Shown here in pieces: positions 16,450 to 25,786 of a DNA stretch of 64,000 bases. Both the position numbers and the translations under genes were made by a program. The stretch spans positions 911,501 through 975,500 of the forward strand of contig NZ_CP089538.1 in NCBI RefSeq assembly GCF_021233055.1. The letters are read 5' to 3'. Numbering within the stretch: the stretch's first letter is position 1; each line of letters opens with the position of its first letter. The notes under the pieces were generated by a model that was not told the origin of the DNA, did not search any database, and saw nothing but the letters and a program-made list of their open reading frames with translations. Origin of the DNA: Spirosoma oryzicola (GTDB taxonomy: Bacteria; Bacteroidota; Bacteroidia; Cytophagales; Spirosomataceae).

Positions 16450-16483
16450 ATGCAAATACAATTGTTTATAGGTTTATTTGCAT
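16450..16483 (+). promoter_or_regulatory. Operator-like inverted repeat upstream of the ABC importer operon
   Basis: Arms ATGCAAATA (16450-16458) and TATTTGCAT (16475-16483) are perfect inverted repeats separated by 16 bases. The site lies 27 bases upstream of the substrate-binding protein gene, where a regulator of sugar uptake would bind. No exact TAnnTTTG was found here, so the promoter itself is unclear. Confidence 0.4.
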
Positions 16484-16509
16484 TTTAGGCTGTAGTAGGT
16501 GGTGTAACG

Positions 16510-17826
16510 ATGAGAAGTATCCGTAAGCTGCGACAGGTTGTACGTCTTGGACTAGGCGCTTTGCTGCTGGCGGGGTGTACGCAACGGATGGACACCGACC
16601 GTTCGCTGACATTCTGGTGCTCCAACAACGCCGGAGAAATTGCCTTTGCGAATGAGTTTGTCCAGCGCTGGCAACAGCAGCGACCCGATAAGCCACTGCG
16701 CTACCAACCCATTCCCGAAGGACAGTCGAGCGAAGAAATTATTCTGGCGTCGGTTGTCGGAAAAACCACGCCCGACATATACGCCAATATGTGGCAGGGT
16801 AGTGTCGAGATGTACGCTAAAGCCGGTGTGCTGGTGCCGCTGGATACGCTGAAAGGATTCCGGGAGTTCATAACGGCCCGGTGCGATAGTGCCGTTATTG
16901 GGGAAATTACCTCGTCGGATGGGCATATTTATCAGGTGCCCTGGAAAGTCAACCCGATTATGTTGCTGTTCAATACGCGTCTGGCTAATGCGCTCAACGG
17001 GCAAAAGCCACCGTACACCTACGCGGGCTATCTCGATGCGGGCAAACAAATTCAGCGCGACAACAACGGCGATGGCTACGTTGATCAATGGCTTGGCTAC
17101 ACAGAGGTCAAAGCGATCTGGTACGAACGACTGTTCAATTTTTACCCGCTGTATCTGGCCGCTTCGAACGGTGCTCCGCTGATCAAACGAGACGCCAACG
17201 GACGGATGCGGGCCGCCTTCGATAATCCGTCCGCCGTTGGGGTGTTTCGATTTTTGCAGACCTTGTACCGCGACAATTACTTTGCCCGTGAGCGACTATC
17301 GGCCACCCGCGATCCGTTTATGGCGCAGCGCATTGCGAGCCAGTTCACCGGTCCCTGGACAATTGGATTTGTGGAGAAATTTAAAGATCCCGGCTTTGAA
17401 TACGGTACGTACACAATGCCTGTCCCCGATACTCACCAGGGACCGATTTACACGTATGGCGATCCGAAAAACATTGTGATTTTCAACACGTGCCGCGATC
17501 CACAGGCTGCCTGGGAGTTTGTCAGAACACTGGTTGACAAGGCTGGCGATTTACGACTTATGGAGTTGACCGCTCAGTTTCCGCGCCGGAAGGCTATCGA
17601 CAGCGATCCTTTTTTTAAGGTTTTTCTCGCTCAGAACCCCCGCCTGGTGCCGTTTGCCCGACAAACGCGCTATATTAAAGGTGTAGATAACAGCGAGGTG
17701 ATTGTCGAAGTGTTCGATATTATTTCGCAGGAGTACGAAGCCTGTGTCATCTTTAACAAAAAAACGCCCGAAGCGGCCATCCACGATGCTGCTGAAGCGG
17801 TCAACGTCTTATTAATGAGTGAATAA
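16510..17826 (+). CDS. Sugar ABC transporter substrate-binding lipoprotein
   Basis: This 438-residue protein is a family 1 extracellular solute-binding protein. The lipobox LLAGC puts the lipid-anchored cysteine at C23. SLTFWCSNNAG, GKTTPDIYANMWQG and the Trp/Tyr-rich middle are like other sugar-binding proteins. It should capture an oligosaccharide or glycoside in the periplasm and deliver it to the two permeases downstream. It is the first gene of a plus-strand operon with permease, permease, a glycosidase-like protein and an ATPase. The sugar cannot be told from sequence. Confidence 0.88.
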   Translation: MRSIRKLRQVVRLGLGALLLAGCTQRMDTDRSLTFWCSNNAGEIAFANEFVQRWQQQRPDKPLRYQPIPEGQSSEEIILASVVGKTTPDIYANMWQGSVEMYAKAGVLVPLDTLKGFREFITARCDSAVIGEITSSDGHIYQVPWKVNPIMLLFNTRLANALNGQKPPYTYAGYLDAGKQIQRDNNGDGYVDQWLGYTEVKAIWYERLFNFYPLYLAASNGAPLIKRDANGRMRAAFDNPSAVGVFRFLQTLYRDNYFARERLSATRDPFMAQRIASQFTGPWTIGFVEKFKDPGFEYGTYTMPVPDTHQGPIYTYGDPKNIVIFNTCRDPQAAWEFVRTLVDKAGDLRLMELTAQFPRRKAIDSDPFFKVFLAQNPRLVPFARQTRYIKGVDNSEVIVEVFDIISQEYEACVIFNKKTPEAAIHDAAEAVNVLLMSE

Positions 17827-17879
17827 GTGAACGATTGGCCGGGACTTGGCCTAAATTTTTCATTCACCAATTGCTGCCT

Positions 17880-18731
17880 ATGAAAAAATGGACGCCTTAC
17901 CTGCTCGTTGCGCCTTACATCCTGCACTTTATGGTGTTTGTCCTGTTTCCGGTGGTGTTCTCGGTCGTGCTGACGTTTCACAGCTGGAACATCATTGCGC
18001 CGATGAAATACGTCGGGTTGGCGAACTACACACACGTATTTCAGGATCGGTTGTTCTGGCAAGCCGTCTGGAATACGCTTCGGTTTCTGATCGTTCATAT
18101 TCCGTTGCAGATTATCGTCGCGTTGGGGCTGGCCGAACTGTTGAACCGAACCGTGAAAGGCGCGTCGTTTTTCAGGGCGGCTTTCTTTTTGCCCGTCATT
18201 GTGTCGGGCGTGGTCGTCACGATTTTGTGGCAGCAACTGCTTAGTTTCAATTCGGGAATCCTGAACCGCATGCTGACCGCCTTAGCCTTACCACGTGTGG
18301 CCTGGCTCGACGATCTGGCAATCGCCATGTATTCGATTGCGGTAATGGCTACCTGGAAAAACGTCGGTCTTTACATCATCCTGTTTCTGGTGGGTTTGCA
18401 GTCGGTGCCCACGCAGTATTACGAAGCGGCTGATCTGGAAGGGGCGTCGAACTGGCAGAAATTTCGGTATATCACGCTGCCGATGATCAACCCGACGATG
18501 TTTACGGTGGTGGTTCTTTCGACCATCGGCGGCTTTTCGCTTTTCGTTGAACCGTATATCATGACCCAGGGTGGCCCGATGAACACGACGCTTTCGGCGG
18601 TGATGTACATTTACCGGCAAGCGTTTCAATATTACCACATGGGTTATTCGGCCACGCTGGGCTTTTGTTTCGCCTTGATTATTCTAATGGTGGTCGTCCT
18701 TCAACGGCGGTATGTCGAGCAGGAAGTCTAG
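17880..18731 (+). CDS. Sugar ABC transporter permease (MalF/UgpA type)
   Basis: A 283-residue inner-membrane protein with about six membrane segments. The EAA loop that contacts the ATPase reads YYEAADLEGASNWQKFRYITLP. The frame opens earlier with a TTG at 17835, but the ATG at 17880 gives MKKWTPYLLVAPYILHF, the usual first membrane helix. It follows the substrate-binding gene by about 50 bases and forms the channel together with the next permease. Confidence 0.9.
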   Translation: MKKWTPYLLVAPYILHFMVFVLFPVVFSVVLTFHSWNIIAPMKYVGLANYTHVFQDRLFWQAVWNTLRFLIVHIPLQIIVALGLAELLNRTVKGASFFRAAFFLPVIVSGVVVTILWQQLLSFNSGILNRMLTALALPRVAWLDDLAIAMYSIAVMATWKNVGLYIILFLVGLQSVPTQYYEAADLEGASNWQKFRYITLPMINPTMFTVVVLSTIGGFSLFVEPYIMTQGGPMNTTLSAVMYIYRQAFQYYHMGYSATLGFCFALIILMVVVLQRRYVEQEV

Positions 18732-18794
18732 CGTGTTTCGGTCAACCGGCTTCCTAAACGGAAAATCATAAACAGTAACCTTTAAACGAAAGGC

Positions 18795-19604
18795 ATGTCT
18801 TCTTTTTTGCGGTATGGTCTTCTCATGTTGGCGGCATTATCGTTTATCTATCCGTTTATCTGGATGGTTAGTGCATCGTTGTCGTCGGAGCGGGGATTGA
18901 GCGAGATGACCTTACTACCCATCGGCTTCACGCTTAGCAACTACGCCACCGTATTCACAAAGATTCCGCTCGACCGGGCGTTTCTGAACAGCGCGTTCGT
19001 AGCCCTGCTGACAACGGGTTTGGTTTTAGTGTCGGGAGCGATGGTCGGCTATGCGCTGGCCCGGATGGAATTTGTTGGGCGAAGCCTGATCTTCTACCTG
19101 ATCATTTTTACAATGACGTTGCCGTTCCAGATCACGCTGATCCCGAATTACATCACCATGGTTCGGTTCGGCTGGGTCGATACGTATCTTGCGCTCATTG
19201 TCCCGTTTGCGCTTAATTCCTTGTCGATTCTCTTGTTTCGGCAGGCGTTTCAAAGCTTACCACAGGCACTTATCGACGCTGCCCGCATCGACGGAGCCGG
19301 GGAGTTACGAATCATTTTTCAAATCCTGGTGCCGAACGTACTACCGACGGTCTTGACCATTACCATTTTGACATTCATGGGCTTGTGGAACGAAGCGTTG
19401 TGGCCCCTGATCGTTATTCGTGATGAAGAAACGATGACCATGCCGCAGTTGGTGACACTGTTTTCGGTGGGCGGACGGGCCGAAGGGCAGTTAGGCGTTA
19501 AGATTGCCGCTGCCGTTATGCTGGCCATTCCGATCGTGATTTTGTACCTCTTTTTTCAGAAACACTTTATCCGGAGCATGGCGTCTTCGGGTTTGAAAGA
19601 TTAA
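18795..19604 (+). CDS. Sugar ABC transporter permease (MalG/UgpE type)
   Basis: A 269-residue inner-membrane protein, second channel subunit of the importer. The first helix MLAALSFIYPFIWMVSASL and the EAA loop ALIDAARIDGAGELRIIFQ are typical of MalG-type permeases. It lies 63 bases after the first permease, and the next gene begins 3 bases after its stop, which indicates tight co-expression with the glycosidase-like protein. Confidence 0.92.
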   Translation: MSSFLRYGLLMLAALSFIYPFIWMVSASLSSERGLSEMTLLPIGFTLSNYATVFTKIPLDRAFLNSAFVALLTTGLVLVSGAMVGYALARMEFVGRSLIFYLIIFTMTLPFQITLIPNYITMVRFGWVDTYLALIVPFALNSLSILLFRQAFQSLPQALIDAARIDGAGELRIIFQILVPNVLPTVLTITILTFMGLWNEALWPLIVIRDEETMTMPQLVTLFSVGGRAEGQLGVKIAAAVMLAIPIVILYLFFQKHFIRSMASSGLKD

Positions 19605-19607
19605 TTC

Positions 19608-20960
19608 ATGCGCTTATTCTTACTCGTTCTGCTATCGTTTGTCTCGGCGGACCTGATCGGGCAGCGTTCTGTTGGGCAGCATCCTGTCGGGCAGCGCTCT
19701 GTCAGGCGGCAAGCCGTTGCCCGGCGTCCGTTTCCGAAGCGGTACGTGAATGTCAGTCACCTCAATCACCTGTACCAGCCGTTTACCCTGGCTAACGGTA
19801 CCGAAGTTGGAACGGTATTTATTTACAGTGAAGCCCCGACTTACACGCTGGTGGCCGACTCCGATGAGGGGTTTACCTGCGTGGACGACGTGGCGCGGGC
19901 GGGTCTGTTTTTGCTCCACGAACCGGATCTGCCGACGGACACCGACAAGCAGAATAAATTGATGAAACTGACCGAAATGGTCCTTCAGATGCAGGCGACG
20001 GAACCGGATAGCGTTGCCGGATATTTTTATAATTTTCTATTCAAACGATCCGTAGAGCCGATCAATAAACGATTTCGCACCAGCGTGGCCAGTCCTAATT
20101 TCTGGTCGTGGCGGGCGTTCTGGTTTTTGACGGAAGTCTACTCGTACTTCCATAGAACCAGCCCGGCGCTGGCCGACCGTATTGAGCAGGCTAACCAGCG
20201 GTTACAGGCGGTTATGCTGCGCGATTTTGGCAGTAAGCCACGCACGTTTGTAACAGTCCGAGGAGTTCAGGTTCCTACATGGTTACCGTTTGGATCTGGT
20301 TCGGATCAGGCGGCTATCATGCTGCTTGGCTTGCTGAACCGCTACCAGCAGAAACCCGATTCAGCTGTAGTTCACTTGATTGAACAGCTTGGCGACGGTA
20401 TTGTGGCGATGCGGCAGGGTGGTCCGGGGCAGTTCCCGTACGGAGCTATTCTAAGTTACGAAAATAACTGGCACGCTTACGCCAGTGATCAGTCGTATGC
20501 CCTGCAACGCGCCGGAAAAATCCTGAATAAACCGGAGTGGCAGGCCGTAGCCCGCCAGGAGATTAACAACTTTTACCCTTACCTGCTGAAACAAGGATTT
20601 CTCGAATCGTTTGAATTGAAACAGGTTGGTAACGAACGTCGGTTGTTCAAGCGGGGGCAGTTCCCGCAGATCGCCTACGGCATACGACCGATGATCTGGG
20701 CTGCTCTGGAAGCCTACGAGCAGACTAAAGAAATGAAATACGCCGATCTGGCTGGTCGATTGTCCAGCTGGTTTCTAGGACGGAATGCTGCCAAAACGCC
20801 CCTGTACGATCCGGCGACGGGTAGGGGGTATGACGGTATTATATCGGCGGGGAAACTCAATCGCAACTCGGGAGCCGAATCGACCATTGAAGCACTTTGG
20901 GCTTTTCAGAAACTTGAACAATACCCGGCTGCGATCAAGGCGTTGGAAAATTATAAATAG
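19608..20960 (+). CDS. Secreted six-hairpin glycosidase-like protein
   Basis: This 450-residue protein has an N-terminal signal peptide, then a short repeat region (GQRSV/GQHPV/GQRSV), then a helical domain with features of alpha/alpha-barrel glycosidases: TCVDDVARAGLF, SPNFWSWRAFWFLTEVYSYF, GSGSDQAAIMLLGLL and NWHAYASDQSYALQRAG. The acidic and Trp-rich motifs suggest carbohydrate binding. It lies inside the ABC operon between the second permease and the ATPase, so it likely trims the imported glycan. Family membership (near GH88/GH105-like folds) is a fold-level guess; I do not recognise an exact family. Confidence 0.65.
   Translation: MRLFLLVLLSFVSADLIGQRSVGQHPVGQRSVRRQAVARRPFPKRYVNVSHLNHLYQPFTLANGTEVGTVFIYSEAPTYTLVADSDEGFTCVDDVARAGLFLLHEPDLPTDTDKQNKLMKLTEMVLQMQATEPDSVAGYFYNFLFKRSVEPINKRFRTSVASPNFWSWRAFWFLTEVYSYFHRTSPALADRIEQANQRLQAVMLRDFGSKPRTFVTVRGVQVPTWLPFGSGSDQAAIMLLGLLNRYQQKPDSAVVHLIEQLGDGIVAMRQGGPGQFPYGAILSYENNWHAYASDQSYALQRAGKILNKPEWQAVARQEINNFYPYLLKQGFLESFELKQVGNERRLFKRGQFPQIAYGIRPMIWAALEAYEQTKEMKYADLAGRLSSWFLGRNAAKTPLYDPATGRGYDGIISAGKLNRNSGAESTIEALWAFQKLEQYPAAIKALENYK
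19659..19718 (+). repeat. 15-base tandem repeat within a coding region
   Basis: Three close copies of GGGCAGCGTTCTGTT (19659-19673, 19674-19688, 19689-19703) are followed by a degenerate fourth (19704-19718). They encode pentapeptides of the GQRSV type just after the signal peptide. Being in frame, copy-number change would only alter linker length. Confidence 0.85.
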
Positions 20961-20975
20961 GACGAAATTACAGGT

Positions 20976-22091
20976 ATGGCCGAAGTTATACTGCGTCACA
21001 TTGCCAAAGCCTACGCCAGCGGGCCAAAGGTGATCAAAGACGTTTCGATAGACGTAAAGGATCGGGAATTCGTCGTGCTCGTTGGCCCATCGGGTTGTGG
21101 TAAATCGACACTATTGCGGATGATCGCTGGTCTGGAAGAAATAACCGACGGTGATTTGCTGCTTGACGGACAACGGATTAACGACCGCCCGCCGAAAGAT
21201 CGCGACATTGCGATGGTGTTTCAGAACTACGCCCTGTATCCGCACATGACCGTTTTTGATAACATGGCGTTTGGGTTAAAGCTGCGCAACCTGGCGAAGG
21301 ACCAGATTCGGCAGCGCGTCACGCAGGCGGCTAAAATTCTGGAAATCGAAAATTTGCTGGACCGAAAGCCTAAAGACATGTCGGGTGGGCAACGGCAGCG
21401 GGTTGCGATTGGCCGAGCCATTGTGCGTAATCCGAAAGTGTTTTTGTTTGATGAGCCACTTAGCAATCTGGACGCCAAACTACGCGGCCAAACTCGCATT
21501 GAATTGCAAAAGCTCCACCGCGATCTTCAGGCGACGATGATTTACGTGACGCACGATCAGGTGGAAGCCATGACCCTCGGCGACCGCATTGTGGTGCTTC
21601 GGAATGGTGATGTGATGCAGTACGATACCCCACTGACGCTTTATAATCAACCCGCTAACCTATTTGTCGCGGGGTTTATCGGGACACCACCGATGAATCT
21701 TCTACCTGGTCGGATAGTGAGTAGCAACGATAAACTGTTCTTCGAAAGCGCAGGGGGTAGCGTTCAACTGGATCTCGAAGGGATTGCTCAGGCCAATGCG
21801 CTGAAACGATACGAAGGCCGCGAGATCGTGTTTGGCATCCGCGCCGAAGCGATTCATCTTCAAGTGGAGGGTTCGTCTCCTGATTCTCAACTACCCAACA
21901 TGGGCGTAACAATTGAGGCTGTCGAACATATGGGAAGCGAGATTCTGATCTATTTTACCGTTGAAGCGCGTCGACTGGTTGCTAAGTTACCAGGAACCAC
22001 GTCTGTAAATTTTGGTCAAACGGTACAGTTGAGCTTGGCTATTGACAGCGCACATTTTTTCGATGCACAAACCGAACTGGCGATACGCTGA
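20976..22091 (+). CDS. ugpC: Sugar ABC transporter ATPase (MalK/UgpC family)
   Basis: A 371-residue ATPase that powers the importer. Walker A is GPSGCGKST (37-45), the signature SGGQR (136-140), Walker B FLFDE (156-160), and the H-loop YVTHDQVEAM follows. The C-terminal 130 residues form the TOBE/OB-fold regulatory domain of MalK-type subunits. It is the last gene of the operon, 15 bases after the glycosidase-like gene. In many bacteria one such ATPase serves several importers; here the operon is complete and it need not be shared. Confidence 0.93.
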   Translation: MAEVILRHIAKAYASGPKVIKDVSIDVKDREFVVLVGPSGCGKSTLLRMIAGLEEITDGDLLLDGQRINDRPPKDRDIAMVFQNYALYPHMTVFDNMAFGLKLRNLAKDQIRQRVTQAAKILEIENLLDRKPKDMSGGQRQRVAIGRAIVRNPKVFLFDEPLSNLDAKLRGQTRIELQKLHRDLQATMIYVTHDQVEAMTLGDRIVVLRNGDVMQYDTPLTLYNQPANLFVAGFIGTPPMNLLPGRIVSSNDKLFFESAGGSVQLDLEGIAQANALKRYEGREIVFGIRAEAIHLQVEGSSPDSQLPNMGVTIEAVEHMGSEILIYFTVEARRLVAKLPGTTSVNFGQTVQLSLAIDSAHFFDAQTELAIR

Positions 22092-22161
22092 ATGATCTAG
22101 CCTGGGCTTTCTCTTCGCTCTCTGTACTAACGGAGCTACTACGTATGAACTACGATTAGTT

Positions 22162-23493
22162 TCAGGATGGTTGTTCGCGTGACGTTGAATAATAGCGCAA
22201 GGTAGCGAAGGCGCAAAGCAACGCTATACCCGCTAAGCCACCCGCCAGCAAACCAATGGTCGGAGCCTGAACGTACGTTAGCGCGTGACCAGCTACGTAC
22301 GATCCGGCAATGTCCGACAAATTGACGAAGGCCATATACGTTGTGAACTGAGAGCCTTCAACACCGGGTCGGCAGATGGCCATCAACACGGGCATGGCAG
22401 CCACGCTAATGCTGGGGTCCATAAAATACAGCGCGACCAGACCGGTTTGCGCCAGCGTCGGTTTACTCCACAGCGCGTCAATTAGGTTGAAGCCAATCAA
22501 ATAGACGGTCACCATCGCGAGGACGATAATAAGCAAACGGCGTGGGCCAATGCGGTCGGCAATATAACCCCCGATCAGGGCTGCAGCCGTAGCGACTAGC
22601 ATACCATACGTACCGGTCAGGAGTGAGACAGACGTATCGGCCCAGCCCAGCCGCTGGATTAAGTGGTAGTTGAACGCGCGCGAAAAAAGACTGACGCTTA
22701 CGTAAGCCGCAGCCGTCGCTCCGAACAATAGCAGACTTCGTTTCGAGAACAAGCCTTTGAATAATTCAGTAAACAACCACCGAAAATCGTGGTCGGGTGT
22801 TACTTGCTGTTCATCAACTGGTTTGAACGACGCTGGAACAGCAATGTTCCCAAAGGGCAGCAGCCGATCCCCTGGTTTCTCCCGGATGAAACAGGTTAGT
22901 ATCGTCAGGGTCAGGAGGCAGAGGGACTGCGTGAGAGCGGCATCGAAAAAGCCGTAATTGCGCAGTATCTGCGAAAAGACAGCGGCTCCTACGCCCGTCC
23001 CGATCAGGAAGCCACCCCGCATAAAGGCGTTGACACGCCCTCGTTCGTCGTCCGGGATAACCGTAATGGCCATCGCGTCAACGCTGGCGTCCTGAATAGC
23101 CGCAAAAATACTATGGCCGAAAAAGACCCACCCAAGGGCTTGTATTTGCGTCAGTGGATTATGGATGGAAAGAATTCCCAACGATGCCAGAAAGGCCATG
23201 AACTGTGCACCAACCACCCACGGTTTCCGCCGACCCATCGCTGAACCCTGGTACCGGTCAATAAGGGGTCCCCAGACAAACTGAAATGCCCAGGGCAAAC
23301 CGACAACAGCGGCAAATGAGCCAATGGCTGCCGGTTTTATGCCTTCCGCCGTGAGGTAATTGGCCAGGGCCGTCAGCGAAAAACCGGCTGGGATGCCCTG
23401 CATGACGTACAGATAAAAAAAGACAAAATAGCGTAGTGGGCGGCTCCTGCTTAGCGTCAACGGATAAGAAGAGGAGGGTAGCATAGAGATCAT
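22162..23493 (-). CDS. AmpG-like MFS transporter
   Basis: A 443-residue membrane protein with about twelve helices. The N-terminal YVMQGIPAGFSLTALANYL and the loop GPLIDRYQGSAMGRRKPWV resemble the AmpG/PAT branch, which imports muropeptides or related compounds. The open frame extends 13 codons upstream to a TTG; I use the ATG at 23493 (another ATG lies at 23484). It converges on the ABC operon and is not part of it. Muropeptide transport is a family-level suggestion. Confidence 0.78.
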   Translation of the reverse strand: MISMLPSSSYPLTLSRSRPLRYFVFFYLYVMQGIPAGFSLTALANYLTAEGIKPAAIGSFAAVVGLPWAFQFVWGPLIDRYQGSAMGRRKPWVVGAQFMAFLASLGILSIHNPLTQIQALGWVFFGHSIFAAIQDASVDAMAITVIPDDERGRVNAFMRGGFLIGTGVGAAVFSQILRNYGFFDAALTQSLCLLTLTILTCFIREKPGDRLLPFGNIAVPASFKPVDEQQVTPDHDFRWLFTELFKGLFSKRSLLLFGATAAAYVSVSLFSRAFNYHLIQRLGWADTSVSLLTGTYGMLVATAAALIGGYIADRIGPRRLLIIVLAMVTVYLIGFNLIDALWSKPTLAQTGLVALYFMDPSISVAAMPVLMAICRPGVEGSQFTTYMAFVNLSDIAGSYVAGHALTYVQAPTIGLLAGGLAGIALLCAFATLRYYSTSREQPS

Positions 23494-23853
23494 ACAGGAG
23501 TGGCATTTCGCCAACGTATAAGGAAGGTTCAAGAGGTAGATGTATATGACTGACCGATTAATAATAATGTTTTCATGGTTGCTGAAACTATATCAAAAAA
23601 AAACCGTTATTCTATTGCAAGACACAGAGAAACTCTCTAACATTGCTCCGCGTTTCCAACGCAACACCGATGGCTAAGCTCGTATACATACCGACCTTCT
23701 TCCATACTACGCCATTTCGGTTTAGGTCCGAAAGGACTACATCATTTTGTTTGCCTATGTGGTAAACCTTTCCGTCTTTTTCTCGTTTTATTCATCTTAA
23801 CAAACAGCACGGATTACGCCGTCTCCGTTTGCGGTTAACTAACCGCCGTATTA
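23494..23853. other. Divergent gene-free region
   Basis: This 360-base gap separates the divergent AmpG-like and GNAT genes and should hold both promoters, but no exact TAnnTTTG was found on either strand. It has a run of nine A bases near 23596 and a trace of the CACAGAGAAAC repeat near 23621. No coding sequence is supported. Confidence 0.6.
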
Positions 23854-24570
23854 ATGACGATGATTACGCCCGAAGTAGTAAACGATCAATATATTGTTCA
23901 GGTCGCCAACGAAAATCACCTGCGGTTGGCAGAGACCATTTGCCGTGAAATGGAAGAAAGCGCGAAAGCCCGTGGAACGGGTATCGCTAAGCGCTCACCC
24001 ATTTACGTTATGGAGAAAATGCTTGAAGGAAAAGCAATTATCGCCATGACGCTGTCAGGTGAATGGGTTGGATTTTGCTACATTGAAACGTGGGAGCACG
24101 GTAAATTTGTTGCCAACTCCGGCCTGATTGTTCATCCTGAGCACCGCAAAAGCGGGATTGCTACGCGCATCAAAGCGAAAGCGTTTGAACTGTCCCGAAC
24201 GATGTTTCCGGCGGCCAAAATCATTGGCATTACTACCAGCTTGGCCGTGATGAAAATTAATTCCGATCTGGGCTATCATCCGGTGACACTGAACGAGTTA
24301 CCAGGCGATGATGCTTTCTGGAAAGGATGTTCAAGCTGCACGAATTTTGATATTCTGACCCGTACGGGCCGCAAGCATTGCCTGTGCACGGGAATGCTTT
24401 ACGATCCCGAAGAACATAAGAAAGAAGAGAAAAAAGAGAAATGGAATTTTCTCAAAGAATCAAGTCTATACGAACGTTGGATGCGCATCAAGAAACGTAT
24501 TTTACTTCGCATAAGTCCATCGGAGCGTTCTCGTGGCCGCAAAACGGAACGCGAGCTGGAAACGGCATAA
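23854..24570 (+). CDS. GNAT acetyltransferase with C-terminal cysteine cluster
   Basis: This 238-residue protein has a GNAT domain (SGLIVHPEHRKSGIATRIKAKAF near residues 89-111; ITTSLAVMKINSDLGY) followed by a cluster GCSSCTNFDILTRTGRKHCLC (C159, C162, C176, C178) that could bind zinc. The same arrangement occurs in the Bacteroidota GNAT usually encoded next to argG, a candidate N-acyl-glutamate synthase for arginine synthesis. No arginine gene is adjacent here. The last 50 residues are very basic and lysine-rich. A paralog is at 60564-61175. A terminator follows. Confidence 0.8.
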   Translation: MTMITPEVVNDQYIVQVANENHLRLAETICREMEESAKARGTGIAKRSPIYVMEKMLEGKAIIAMTLSGEWVGFCYIETWEHGKFVANSGLIVHPEHRKSGIATRIKAKAFELSRTMFPAAKIIGITTSLAVMKINSDLGYHPVTLNELPGDDAFWKGCSSCTNFDILTRTGRKHCLCTGMLYDPEEHKKEEKKEKWNFLKESSLYERWMRIKKRILLRISPSERSRGRKTERELETA

Positions 24571-24594
24571 CGAACCGATAACGATTAAAGATAG

Positions 24595-24630
24595 AAGCCC
24601 TCAACGACCTAGTTGGGGGCTTTGCTGTTT
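24595..24630 (+). terminator. Rho-independent terminator of the GNAT gene
   Basis: Arms AAGCCCTCAAC (24595-24605) and GTTGGGGGCTT (24612-24622) form an 11-pair stem with one G-U pair around a 6-base loop, followed by a T-rich stretch. It lies 25 bases past the stop codon. Confidence 0.8.
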
Positions 24631-24646
24631 TACAGGAAATCAAAAG

Positions 24647-25633
24647 TCAAAGATCGGTATGTTGGCGAAACCAGTCGAACGTCTGCCTGACCGCGTCCCG
24701 AATCGGGGTTTGTTGCAAATCCAGTGCTTGAATTGCTTTCGTAACGGTAAAGTAGTGCTTGTCATTAGCCACACGAGCCATGGCCCCATTAAGTCGAGCC
24801 GGTCGGCCAAACAAGCGATAAGGCAGTTCGCTTAATTGACCAATTAGCGAGGCCGCTATCGGTGGAATGGACAATGCGGGCGGGCTAACGTTTGTTTCAT
24901 CGGCAACCAGTGAGAAAAACTCGCGATAGCTTAGATTCTCGTGGCCGAGAATGTACGACTGCCCCACTGTTCCTTTTGTCAACGCATTGACGGTTGCCTT
25001 GGCTACGTCCGTGACGTGAACGTAATTTTTGCCACCGGCGGGAATACCCACCATCTGTCGTCGAAAGAGGGCCAGCAGTAAGGCGTTGGATGTAACTCGG
25101 TAATCCAGCGGACCAAGCATAAATGTCGGATGGACGAGTACCGCAGGTAGTTCATCGTTACGAACAGCGTCGAGGACCAGGTCCGTGGCGGCTCGTTTAC
25201 TATCCATGTAATCCAGACCGTAGCGCGCACCCGCGTACGGAGAGTTCTCGTCACCAGGCTTACTTCTGGAACCGAAGCCAAAAACGTTGGCCGTGCCTAC
25301 AAACACCAACCGTTCCACATTGGCCTGTATAGCAGCGGCCAGAACAGCCGCTGTCCCTCCGATATTAACGTCGACTACTTTCCGCGAACGGGCCGGATTG
25401 ACTTGCGCTAAAGCACCGGCATGGATCACGTAATCGCAGCCATAGGTAGCGGCCCGGACATTGGCGGCTTCCCGAATATCACCCGTCCAGATGTCTACTG
25501 GCAAACCGTCGAGTGCCCGATTGTCGCTATCCCGGCGAACAAAAGCGCGAACGGCATAATTACGGTGGAGCAATTCACGACATAAATGTCCGCCTAAAAA
25601 GCCGTTTGCACCTGTTAGTAATACCGTTTTCAT
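24647..25633 (-). CDS. NAD(P)-dependent epimerase/dehydratase (extended SDR)
   Basis: This 328-residue protein is an extended short-chain dehydrogenase. The nucleotide site is TGANGFLGGH (residues 6-15) and the catalytic YxxxK is likely YMDSK. DYVIHAGALAQVNPARS and VHPTFMLGP are in the usual places. Members modify sugar nucleotides, dihydroflavonols or sterol-like substrates. The frame runs 12 codons further upstream to a TTG, but MKTVLLTGANGF at 25633 is the normal start. It converges on the GNAT gene and has no operon partner. Confidence 0.85.
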   Translation of the reverse strand: MKTVLLTGANGFLGGHLCRELLHRNYAVRAFVRRDSDNRALDGLPVDIWTGDIREAANVRAATYGCDYVIHAGALAQVNPARSRKVVDVNIGGTAAVLAAAIQANVERLVFVGTANVFGFGSRSKPGDENSPYAGARYGLDYMDSKRAATDLVLDAVRNDELPAVLVHPTFMLGPLDYRVTSNALLLALFRRQMVGIPAGGKNYVHVTDVAKATVNALTKGTVGQSYILGHENLSYREFFSLVADETNVSPPALSIPPIAASLIGQLSELPYRLFGRPARLNGAMARVANDKHYFTVTKAIQALDLQQTPIRDAVRQTFDWFRQHTDL

Positions 25634-25786
25634 ACGCTCTGTCCTTGCATGACGTTGCAAAGTGCTCAACTCTACTTACGAGATAGTGAATGGATGAGAT
25701 TGCTTTGACGACTCTGTCATGTATCGGATGAGTAATAATAACACTAATTACAATAGTAAAGCCCATTAAGAGCCGAGATTAAATAA

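Noticed and set aside
17670..18236. 188-residue antisense frame over the ABC operon
   Set aside because: Highly charged, Arg/His/Gln-rich translation with no domain, inside supported genes; a shadow frame.
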